Assembly: GCA_964555565.1 (NCBI GenBank)
Contig: CAZKTF010000108.1
Span: forward strand, 1 to 11,502
Direction: 5' to 3'
DNA from: CAZKTF01 sp964555565
GTDB taxonomy: Bacteria; Planctomycetota; JAJSAM01; JAKLKS01
Length of the DNA stretch: 11,502 nt
The notes under the pieces are model-generated. The model saw only the letters and a list, made by a program, of their open reading frames with translations. It did no database searches and was not told where the DNA came from. The translations under genes were made by a program, and so were the position numbers. Shown here one piece after another: positions 1 to 6,513 of this stretch (the stretch's first letter is position 1; every line of letters starts with the position of its first letter).

Positions 1-1447
1 TCCGCGCGACCTCGGGGAGGGCCACGTCGGCGACGAGCGCGAGGAGGGCCTCCCGGACCGGTCCCTCGTCCCACCCGATCGCCGCCAGGACCCACGCGAG
101 GGCGGGGACCGCGGCGGCGCGGGCCCCGGGATCCCCGTCGCGCGCGGCCGCGACCGCGAGATCGACCGCCCACCCGGGCGCCGGCAGGCTCCACTCCCCG
201 AGCGCCCCGGCCACCGTGCCGAGGAGGCGCACGCGCTCCGCCGGCTCGGGGGACGTGGCGGCGGCGGCGGCCTCCGCGGGGAGGCTGCCCTCGCGGAGGA
301 TCGCGTCGAGGATCGCCGTGCGGAGCGCCGCCTCCCCGCCGCCGGGACTCCCCGCCAGCCCGCGGAACGCCTCCGCCAGCCGGCGGGACGCGGGTCGGGC
401 GCGCTTCGCCTCGCGGCAGGCGAGGAGGAGCGCCGCCCGGGACTCGCTCCCCGGGCGCCGCAGCGCGTCCAGGACGACCCCCTCCACCCGCGCGTCGGCG
501 AGGTGGGCGGCGAGCGCCCAGACGATCTCCTCGCGCACCTGCGCGTCGTCCCGCCCGGCCTCCCGGTACCAGCGCAGCAGGCCGTCCACCATGGCCTGCC
601 CGTCGAGCGGGGTCCCGAGGAGGACCGCCCCGCGCGGGACGAGGTCCTCGGGCGGGACCTCGGGCGCCATGCCCGCGAGCGGCCCGGGGGCCTGGGCGAG
701 GGCTCGCACCACGCATGCCAGGAACGCGGGCGGGACCTCCGCGGGCCGGAGCGCGAGCAGCGCCCGTCGCGCCTGCGGGAGTCCGGTTGCCCCCAGCGCC
801 AGGACCCGGAGGTCCTCCACGAGGCCGCCGGTCTCGAAGAACACCCGGGGGTTGCCGGTCCGGGCCCGCGCCTCCTCGGCCGCCGTCCTCACGGTCTGCG
901 CGATCTCCCCGGGGGAATCCAGCAGGGCCGCGGTCAGCCGCTCGAAGGTCTCCGCCGTCGTCATGGGCCGCGCCGTGGAGAGCACGCTCGCGACGCTCGA
1001 GCCCCGGAGGTTCCAGGCCCAGTTCCTGCCTGGCCTCGCGTTCAGCTGGAAGACCTGTCCGCCGCGGAGGGCGACGGCGATGGTGGTGGTCTCACGGCGC
1101 AGGAGCCTGAATGCCGGCATGGAGGTCGAAGTCCGGAGGGCGACCCACTCCTCCACCGACCCCACCAGAGCGGCGTTGCCGCTCCAGAGGACGGTTCCAA
1201 AGGGCGCGAGGCCGCCACCCACCTGCACCGGACCGGCCGCCGCCTCCACCGCCGCCCGGGCCTCGTCCGCGCGCGCCCGGATCGAAACCTCGCCCGCGGA
1301 GAGGCAGGCCGCGAGTCCCAGGCCCGCGAGGAGGATGCCCACCCGCGACCGTGCGGGCGGGAGGCCCGGGTCCTCCTCCACGGGGGGCGGCCCGGGAGGG
1401 GCCTCCGCGACCGGGGCGGTCTCTTCGGACGGGGCCGGCGCGTCCAT
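1..1447 (-). CDS. Membrane-anchored protein with helical-repeat-like region, C-terminus off window
   Basis: The frame from ATG at 1447 stays open to the left edge, giving 482 residues without a stop. Residues 1-35 are Pro/Glu/Ala-rich. Residues 36-52 form one hydrophobic segment that could be a signal anchor; it contains LAAC (45-48), which matches a lipobox but sits unusually far from the N-terminus. Residues 75-160 look beta-rich. From about 165 onward the protein is Ala/Leu/Arg-rich and amphipathic, with units of 30-40 residues that resemble HEAT/armadillo-type repeats (for example around 305-345 and 430-475). I recognise no catalytic motif. It starts 41 bp after the MoeA-PBP stop and has its own TATCCT box 7 bp before the ATG, so it may be transcribed separately. 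Frame and start are well supported; the function is unknown and the HEAT assignment is tentative. Confidence 0.72.
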   Translation of the reverse strand, partial: MDAPAPSEETAPVAEAPPGPPPVEEDPGLPPARSRVGILLAGLGLAACLSAGEVSIRARADEARAAVEAAAGPVQVGGGLAPFGTVLWSGNAALVGSVEEWVALRTSTSMPAFRLLRRETTTIAVALRGGQVFQLNARPGRNWAWNLRGSSVASVLSTARPMTTAETFERLTAALLDSPGEIAQTVRTAAEEARARTGNPRVFFETGGLVEDLRVLALGATGLPQARRALLALRPAEVPPAFLACVVRALAQAPGPLAGMAPEVPPEDLVPRGAVLLGTPLDGQAMVDGLLRWYREAGRDDAQVREEIVWALAAHLADARVEGVVLDALRRPGSESRAALLLACREAKRARPASRRLAEAFRGLAGSPGGGEAALRTAILDAILREGSLPAEAAAAATSPEPAERVRLLGTVAGALGEWSLPAPGWAVDLAVAAARDGDPGARAAAVPALAWVLAAIGWDEGPVREALLALVADVALPEVAR

Positions 1448-1454
1448 GGCCCCA

Positions 1455-1460
1455 AGGATA
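1455..1460 (-). promoter_or_regulatory. Candidate -10 box (TATCCT) of a leaderless gene
   Basis: TATCCT on the minus strand lies 7 bp before the ATG at 1447. The spacer TGGGGCC is not a convincing Shine-Dalgarno sequence and no clear -35 box is visible. The TANNNT box about 7 bp from the start codon is the arrangement known for leaderless transcripts in Deinococcus and Actinobacteria. The same arrangement occurs at three other genes in the window. Confidence 0.45.
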
Positions 1461-1488
1461 CCGGCGAACGGTCGGGGTGCGTGCCCCC

Positions 1489-3426
1489 CTACGCCAGGAA
1501 CCCGGCCTCCCGGAGCGCCGCCCGCACCGCCGGGTCCTCGAGGAGGGCCGCGAAATCGCGGACCGCGGGCCGCTCGAGCCGCCCCGCGGGCAGGACGAAG
1601 TCGAAGCGCTCCTCCCGGAGGAACGCGAAGCCGAGCGTCGCCGCGCGGGCCGCGGTCTCCTCGGCCACCCCTCCGTCCGCCTTCCCGTGCCGCACCGCCG
1701 CGCACACCGCCGCGTGGGTCCGGAGTTCCGCGTCCCCGCCGCGGAGGTCCCGCGACTCCCCGCCGAAGAGCCGGTCCACGAGGACGCGGGTCCCGGAGCC
1801 GCGGTTGCGCTGCGCGAGGAGGAACCCCGGGTCCGCGCGCGCCGCGGCCGCGCAGGCCGCGGCGTCCTTCCCCTCGAAGCGCGGGTCCCTGCGGCGGTAC
1901 ACGAACCCCTGCCGCCGCCCGTAGCCCCGGAGGAGTTCGAGCGCCGGGTTCCCCCGCACGAAGGGCTCGTTGTAGGAATCGCTCCCCTCGTCGAGGAGGT
2001 GGACCCCGGCCAGGTCGCAGGCCCCCCGCTTCGCCGCCTCGAGCCCCGCCATGGAGCCCACGGGGACCACCTTGGCCCGGTGCCCGTGGCGCTCGCGCAG
2101 GACCCGCAGCAGGAGGTCCAGCCCCGGGCAGTGGCTCCCGATGACGGTGAGGTCCGCGGGCCGCCCGCCCGCGGCCACGGGCGTCACCTCCACCTCCTCC
2201 CCCGCCTCGATCTGCTCGCGCTCCTCGGGGACCCGCACGAACCCGTCGGCCCGCGCGAAGGTCGTCACCGACCCCGACCCCTTCCCCACGGGGTAGGCCA
2301 GCAGCGCGCCGTCCCGGTCCCGCACCAGGTCCACGAGCGTGAAGTCGAGGAGCCCGCGCACGCTGCGCAGCCGCACGGCGAGCCGCGCGCGCACCCGCTC
2401 CCGCTCCTCCCGCGGCGGGAGGCCCGCCATGCGGCGGAGCTGCGGGAGGACGAGCTCCGTGAAGGTGAACAGCGCGCTCGTCGGGAACCCCGGGAGGAGC
2501 GCCACGGGCGTCGTCCCCACGAGGCCGAGCCCGAGCGGCTTCCCGGGCCGGAGCGCCACCCCGTGGACGACGAGCCGCCCGCCCTCCATGCCGCCGAGGA
2601 CCGAGTCCGCGAGGTCCCCGCCCCCCTTGCTCGTCCCCCCCGAGAGGAGGACCAGGTCCGCCGCGGCGGCCGCCTCCCGCAGCGCCCGCTCCAGCGCCTC
2701 GGCCCGGTCGGGGACCACGCCCCGCTCCTCCGCCTCGGCCCCCTCCGCGCGCACCGCGTCGGCCAGCGCCCGCGCGTTGCAGTCCCGCACGAGCCCCTCG
2801 CGGAGCGCCGCCCCCGGCGGGACCACCTCGTCGCCGCTCGAGAGGACCGCCACCCGCGGCCGGCGGAACACGGGCACGCGCGCGATCCCGCAGGCGGCCA
2901 GCACCGCCGTGTCCCGCGCGGTGAGCCGGTCCCCGCGGTGCGCCACGGTCTCCCCGCGCGCGACGTCGGTCCCCGGCTGCGTGAGGTTCTCGCCGGGGAC
3001 CACGGGGTGGAGGACGCGGACCGCGGCGCCCTCCTCCAGCGTGTCCTCGACCATGACCACGGCGTCGGCGCCGCGGGGGACGACGGCGCCGGTGGCGATG
3101 GGCGTGGCGCCCCCCTCCGGGTGCTCCGGGCCCGCGGCCGCGCCCGGGGAAAGAGCGCGGGCGCCGCGCCGGAGGAGGGCGGGCCGCTCCTCCGTGGCGC
3201 CGAAGGTATCCCGCGCGCGCACCGCGAAGCCGTCCCGGTCCGCGCGGCGGAACCCCGGCACGTCCTCGGGGGAGACGACGTCGCGGGAGAGGACGCGCCC
3301 GAGCGCCGCGGCGAGGTCCGCCTCCTCCTCCCCGCGCGGCTCGAAGGACACGGCCTCCCGCCAGAGCCGCTCGGCCTCGTCGCGGGAGACGACGCGGAGG
3401 AACCCCGTGGGGCGGTCCGGCCTCAT
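1489..3426 (-). CDS. MoeA-type molybdopterin insertase fused to a periplasmic-binding-like (PBP) domain
   Basis: This 645-residue protein has two parts. Residues 1 to about 415 are a MoeA/gephyrin-E fold, with DRDGFAVR (63-70), ATGAVVPRGADAVV (111-124), SSGDEV (196-201), LSGGTSKGGGD (261-271), RPGKP (293-297) and LPGFPTSA (311-318). Residues about 425-645 match the PBP_like domain found at the C-terminus of many archaeal and bacterial MoeA proteins, with VGSMAGLEAAKRGACDLAGVHL (456-477), YN (485-486) and NRGSGTRVLVD (541-551). MoeA inserts metal into adenylated molybdopterin in the cytoplasm; the PBP domain resembles oxyanion-binding proteins and may sense or deliver molybdate or tungstate (inference). 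The frame is open upstream to 3987, but ATG 3426 overlaps the moeA stop as ATGA, the usual sign of translational coupling, so I chose it. Confidence 0.93.
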   Translation of the reverse strand: MRPDRPTGFLRVVSRDEAERLWREAVSFEPRGEEEADLAAALGRVLSRDVVSPEDVPGFRRADRDGFAVRARDTFGATEERPALLRRGARALSPGAAAGPEHPEGGATPIATGAVVPRGADAVVMVEDTLEEGAAVRVLHPVVPGENLTQPGTDVARGETVAHRGDRLTARDTAVLAACGIARVPVFRRPRVAVLSSGDEVVPPGAALREGLVRDCNARALADAVRAEGAEAEERGVVPDRAEALERALREAAAAADLVLLSGGTSKGGGDLADSVLGGMEGGRLVVHGVALRPGKPLGLGLVGTTPVALLPGFPTSALFTFTELVLPQLRRMAGLPPREERERVRARLAVRLRSVRGLLDFTLVDLVRDRDGALLAYPVGKGSGSVTTFARADGFVRVPEEREQIEAGEEVEVTPVAAGGRPADLTVIGSHCPGLDLLLRVLRERHGHRAKVVPVGSMAGLEAAKRGACDLAGVHLLDEGSDSYNEPFVRGNPALELLRGYGRRQGFVYRRRDPRFEGKDAAACAAAARADPGFLLAQRNRGSGTRVLVDRLFGGESRDLRGGDAELRTHAAVCAAVRHGKADGGVAEETAARAATLGFAFLREERFDFVLPAGRLERPAVRDFAALLEDPAVRAALREAGFLA

Positions 3427-4667
3427 CCGTAGAGGTGGACCTCGACGGTCTCCCCGGCGTCGTGCCCCTCGACCTCGGGCGGGACGAGCACGAAGCCGTC
3501 CGCCTTCACGGTCGAGGAGAGGATCGAGGCGCCGGAGACCGCGACGGGCTCCACGCGGCCGTCCCGGATCGCCACGCGGGCGTAGTCGCTCCGCCCCGCC
3601 ACGGAGGCCAGCCTCCCGGCCAGCGGGAGGCGCACGCGGGCGTAGGGCCCCCGCTCGCCGTGCCCGCCCATCCTCCGGATCGCCGGGCCGGCCAGGAGGT
3701 CGAAGGCGCAGAGGCAGGACACCGGGTTGCCCGGGAGGAGGAAGACCGGCTTCCCGTCCACGATCCCGAAGCCCGTGGGGCCCGCGGGGCGGAGCGCCAC
3801 GCCGTGGAAGAGCACCCTGCCCATCTCCGCGACGATGCCGGGCGCGTGGTCCTCGCTCCCCACCGAGGAGCCGCCCGAGACGAGCAGCGCATGCGCCCTC
3901 GGGTTGGCGAGGAGGCGCCCGATGAAGCGCAGCACGCGCGGCCGGTCGTCGGGCTCGCGCAGCGCCTGGACCACGCGGCCGCCCCACCGCGCGACCAGCC
4001 CCTCCAGCATCGGGGTGTTCGCGTCGTAGATCTCGGCGGCCTTGATGGGGGCGCCGGCCTTCACGATCTCGTCGCCCGTCACGAGGAGGGCCACGGAGGG
4101 GACCGGCGGGACGCGGACCTTCGCGAGCCCGAGCGACGCGAGGAGGCCCAGGTCCTGCGGCCGGAGCGCGCGCCCCGCGGGGACCGCGACGGTGCCCTCG
4201 GCGACGTCCTCGCCGGCGCGGCCCACGTTCTTCCCGGGGGACACGGGGGTGGTGATGCGGACGCGCCCGCGCGACTCCTCCGCCCCCTCGGCGGGGACCA
4301 CCGCGTCGGCCCCCGCGGGGAGCGGGGCGCCGGTCATGATCCGGACGGCCTTCCCCTCTCCGAGCGTCCCCTCCCAGGGCGCCCCGGGGAGGGCCTCCCC
4401 CGCGACCGCGAAGGCGACCGGGTCGTAGGTCGTGGCCGGGAAGGTGGCGTCGGCCCTGACGGCGTAGCCGTCCATGGCCGCCCGGTCGAAGGGCGGCACC
4501 GGCCGCGGGGCCACGGCGTCCTCGACGAGCGGACGGCCCAGCGCCTCGGCGAGGGGGACCTCCTCGGGCGGGCCGAGCGGGGACACGGCATCGAGGACGC
4601 GCCTCAGGGCCTCCTCGAGGGAGATCCGCTCGCGGAAGCCCCGCATGCGCACGTCGTCGTGGGCCAT
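3423..4667 (-). CDS. moeA: Molybdopterin molybdenumtransferase MoeA
   Basis: This 414-residue protein has the usual length and motif order of MoeA: PPFDRAAMDGYAVR (58-71), MTGAPLPAGADAVV (111-124), VTGDEI (196-201), SGGSSVGSEDH (264-274) and LPGNPVS (311-317). It catalyses metal insertion into adenylated molybdopterin, the last step of molybdenum cofactor synthesis. The loop normally read as [KR]PGKP is RPAGP here (293-297), so the second conserved lysine is missing while the downstream paralogue keeps RPGKP. Translation probably starts at ATG 4667, because a TAGTAT box lies 7 bp upstream; ATG 4646 (residue 8) is an alternative. It is coupled by a 4-bp ATGA overlap to the MoeA-PBP gene, so the two insertases should be made together. 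The family is certain; metal preference is unknown. Confidence 0.95.
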   Translation of the reverse strand: MAHDDVRMRGFRERISLEEALRRVLDAVSPLGPPEEVPLAEALGRPLVEDAVAPRPVPPFDRAAMDGYAVRADATFPATTYDPVAFAVAGEALPGAPWEGTLGEGKAVRIMTGAPLPAGADAVVPAEGAEESRGRVRITTPVSPGKNVGRAGEDVAEGTVAVPAGRALRPQDLGLLASLGLAKVRVPPVPSVALLVTGDEIVKAGAPIKAAEIYDANTPMLEGLVARWGGRVVQALREPDDRPRVLRFIGRLLANPRAHALLVSGGSSVGSEDHAPGIVAEMGRVLFHGVALRPAGPTGFGIVDGKPVFLLPGNPVSCLCAFDLLAGPAIRRMGGHGERGPYARVRLPLAGRLASVAGRSDYARVAIRDGRVEPVAVSGASILSSTVKADGFVLVPPEVEGHDAGETVEVHLYG

Positions 4668-4674
4668 GCGGAAG

Positions 4675-4680
4675 ATACTA
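4675..4680 (-). promoter_or_regulatory. Candidate -10 box (TAGTAT) of a leaderless moeA transcript
   Basis: TAGTAT lies 7 bp before the moeA ATG at 4667. The spacer CTTCCGC has no Shine-Dalgarno sequence. A TTGGCA at 4699-4694 resembles a -35 box, but its 13-bp spacing is too short. Repeat copy A begins about 50 bp further upstream. Confidence 0.5.
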
Positions 4681-4705
4681 ACAGCGTTGTCCCTGCCAAG
4701 CGCGT

Positions 4706-4787
4706 CTGAGGAGCAGAGGTGCTGAGGAGCAGAGGGGTCAGACCCCAGTCGTTTGCAAACGCTGGGGAGCGGAGGGGTCTGACCTCA
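4706..4787 (+). repeat. Short degenerate direct repeats at the left end of repeat copy A
   Basis: CTGAGGAGCAGAGG occurs at 4706-4719 and again at 4722-4735, a 16-bp period. A longer version of the unit (4721-4747) recurs 40 bp later at 4761-4787 with 23 of 27 positions identical, carrying the AGGGGTCWGACC core with it. The left part of this gap therefore looks built by stepwise duplication of one unit. Confidence 0.7.
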
Positions 4788-4887
4788 GGCGCCAGCGAGC
4801 GGCGCAGCACGCCGAGTACACTCGGCGCCTGGGGTCTGACCCCTGGGGGTGAGGCCACTGTTTGCAAACGCCCGAGGTCTGACCCCC
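4733..4887 (+). repeat. Palindromic repeat element, copy A (with nested hairpin)
   Basis: This 155-bp copy lies between nuoEF and moeA. In order it holds GGGGTCAGACCCC (4734-4746), the perfect palindrome GTTTGCAAAC (4751-4760), a nested 72-bp hairpin (4773-4844), a second GTTTGCAAAC (4860-4869) and AGGTCTGACCCCC (4875-4887). The two ends are inverted repeats of each other, 24 of 28 positions. The first 33 bp (4733-4765) are identical, inverted, to 6591-6623 in copy B, and the last 28 bp match the other end of B at 27 of 28. It ends one base short of the nuoEF stop codon (4889-4891). It contains no transposase gene, so it is best read as a MITE- or REP/BIME-like non-autonomous element. Confidence 0.88.
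4773..4844 (+). repeat. 72-bp hairpin module H nested in copy A
   Basis: Arms 4773-4793 and 4824-4844 are inverted repeats matching at 19 of 21 positions, separated by 30 bp. The loop includes a smaller hairpin, GCCGAG-TACA-CTCGGC (4811-4826), which would compete with the right arm. The whole module recurs inverted at 7651-7722 with 65 of 72 positions identical. Copy B lacks it, which suggests insertion into, or loss from, the surrounding element. Confidence 0.88.
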
Positions 4888-4888
4888 G

Positions 4889-6499
4889 CTATTCCATCTC
4901 GTGCGGCCAGTGCTTGTGCGCCGAGAGCGCCGGGTTGAGCGCCGCCTGGCCGAGGCCGCAGATGCTCGTCATGCCCATGGCGTCGGCGAGCTCGGGGAGG
5001 AGGGCCGCGCCCTCGCCGCCGGGCGGTCCCTCGAGGATCTTCACCGCCTTCTCCGTCCCCGCGCGGCAGGGCACGCACTTCCCGCAGGACTCGTTGCGGA
5101 AGAAGCGGACGACGTTCAGGGCCAGGGCCCGCATGTCGGTCCCCTCGGCCACGACGAAGAGGGCCCCGGAGCCGAGCATGCTCCCGGCATCGCCCATGGC
5201 CTTGAAGTCCATGGGGGTCTTCGCGGCCGCGGCGGGGAGGAAGTTCGAGGAGGCGCCGCCGGGGGAGAAGGCCTTCAGGCGCCTCCCGCCGCTCACCCCG
5301 CCGCAGAGGGCGAGGACCTCCTCCACGGTCGTGCCGAGGGGGACCTCCACCACCCCCGGCCTCTCCACGTGCCCGGAGACGGACAGGAACTTCAGGCCCG
5401 CGGCCCCGTTCCTCCCGAGCGCCTTCCACGCGGCCGCGCCGTGGCGGAGGATCCAGGGGACGAAGGCGAAGGTCTCGACGTTGTTGATGAGCGTGGGCTT
5501 CCCGAAGAGGCCGTGGGTGCCCGGGAAGGGGGGCTTGTTCCGCGGCTCCGCGCGGCGGCCCTCGAGCGCCTCGAGGAGGGCCGTCTCCTCGCCGCAGATG
5601 TAGCCGCCCGGGGAGACGAAGACCTCCACCCGGCAGCCCCAGCCGGATCCGAACACGTCCTTCCCCACCGCGCCCGCCTTCCGCGCCGCGGCCAGCGCCG
5701 CCCGGAAGGCCCGCTCCTCGGGGCCGTACTCGTGGCGGACGTACAGGATCGCCCGCGAGGCGCCCACGACCCGCGCCCCGCAGAGCATCCCCTCGAGCAC
5801 GAGGTGCGACAGGCGCGCCAGGACCTCGCGGTCCTTGAAGGTCCCGGGCTCGCTCTCGTCCGCGTTGCAGACGACCACCTTCGGCGTCCCCGGGGCCTTG
5901 CGCACGAACTCCCACTTGAGGCCCGCCGGGAAGCCTGCGCCCCCCATCCCGCGCAGGCCGGCGTCCTTCAGCGCGGCGATGGACGCCTCCTCCGCGCCGT
6001 TGCCGCCCGCCAGCAGGGTCCGGAGCGCGCCCCATCGCTCGGCGGGCGTCGCGTAGGGGTCGCAGCGGTAGCGGGGGGCCGGGCCCTTCGGGGCGCGGGG
6101 GAGGGACTTCGGGGGCTTGCGTAGGAGCGCCGCGAGGCGGGCCCCGTCCTTCCCGCCGCGGGGGACGCCGTTCACCGCGAAGGCCGGGGCCCCGTCGCAG
6201 CGGCCGAGGCAGGAGACCTCGTGCAGCTCGACCGAGGGGTCCGCCGCGGCGGCCTCCCGCGCGCGCGCGGCCAGCCGGTCCCCGCCGGCGAGCCAGCAGG
6301 ACGAGTCGCGGCAGACCGCCACCTCGCAGCGGGGCGGAGGACTGCGGCGGAAGTGCGGGTAGAAGGTCGCCACCCCGTGCAGGCGGTACAGCGGCGTGGA
6401 GGTCCGCTCGGAGAGGGCGCCGAGGGCCCCGGGCTCGAGCCACCCGTGCTCCTCCTGGATCCGCCGGAGCTCCTCGACGACGTTCACGGCACGGGGCAT
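4889..6499 (-). CDS. NuoE-NuoF fusion: NAD(H)-binding FMN/Fe-S flavoprotein (HoxF/FdsB type)
   Basis: This 536-residue protein joins two complex I-type modules. Residues 1-125 are NuoE-like: a helical start ending in HGVATFYPHF (41-50), then a thioredoxin-like [2Fe-2S] domain with cysteines C63, C68, C97 and C101. Residues about 145-536 are NuoF-like: RGMGGAGFPAGLKW (183-196) for FMN and NADH, NADESEPGTFKDR (212-224), SPGGYICGEETALLEALEG (296-314), and [4Fe-4S] ligands C472, C475, C478 with C514. No C-terminal ferredoxin domain follows, unlike HydB. Such fusions exchange electrons between NAD(H) and a partner, as in HoxF of bidirectional hydrogenase or NAD-dependent formate dehydrogenase. The moeA pair downstream favours a molybdo- or tungsto-enzyme partner, but no partner subunit is in the window. 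ATG 6499 lies 11 bp after the radical SAM stop. Confidence 0.92.
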   Translation of the reverse strand: MPRAVNVVEELRRIQEEHGWLEPGALGALSERTSTPLYRLHGVATFYPHFRRSPPPRCEVAVCRDSSCWLAGGDRLAARAREAAAADPSVELHEVSCLGRCDGAPAFAVNGVPRGGKDGARLAALLRKPPKSLPRAPKGPAPRYRCDPYATPAERWGALRTLLAGGNGAEEASIAALKDAGLRGMGGAGFPAGLKWEFVRKAPGTPKVVVCNADESEPGTFKDREVLARLSHLVLEGMLCGARVVGASRAILYVRHEYGPEERAFRAALAAARKAGAVGKDVFGSGWGCRVEVFVSPGGYICGEETALLEALEGRRAEPRNKPPFPGTHGLFGKPTLINNVETFAFVPWILRHGAAAWKALGRNGAAGLKFLSVSGHVERPGVVEVPLGTTVEEVLALCGGVSGGRRLKAFSPGGASSNFLPAAAAKTPMDFKAMGDAGSMLGSGALFVVAEGTDMRALALNVVRFFRNESCGKCVPCRAGTEKAVKILEGPPGGEGAALLPELADAMGMTSICGLGQAALNPALSAHKHWPHEME

Positions 6500-6507
6500 G
6501 GCCCAGG

Positions 6508-6513
6508 AGTCTA
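6508..6513 (-). promoter_or_regulatory. Candidate -10 box (TAGACT) overlapping the radical SAM stop codon
   Basis: TAGACT lies 8 bp before the nuoEF ATG at 6499, and its first three bases are the TAG stop of the upstream radical SAM gene. There is no Shine-Dalgarno sequence in the spacer CCTGGGCC. Because the stop codon contributes two of the box's three fixed bases, this is weaker evidence than the boxes at 1460 and 4680. Confidence 0.35.

Noticed and set aside
216..2144. A 642-codon plus-strand frame at the left edge
   Set aside because: Arg/Pro/Ser-rich composition with no recognisable motif, spanning two minus-strand genes and their gap.
1111..3432. A 773-codon open frame on the plus strand, antisense to moeA-PBP
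   Set aside because: Very high GC keeps antisense frames open. Its product is low-complexity Arg/Pro/Gly/His-rich without motifs, while the minus strand encodes a clear MoeA-PBP.
3427..3987. Upstream extension of the MoeA-PBP frame to an ATG at 3987
   Set aside because: It would overlap moeA by more than 560 bp and adds Arg/Ala/Gly-rich sequence. The ATGA overlap at 3426 is the natural start.
4694..4699. TTGGCA as the -35 box of moeA
   Set aside because: It lies only 13 bp from the TAGTAT box, too close for a sigma-70 type promoter.
4773..4844. Rho-independent terminator
   Set aside because: The stem is long and GC-rich, but no T-run follows on either strand. A role at 3' ends is possible but not as a classical terminator.
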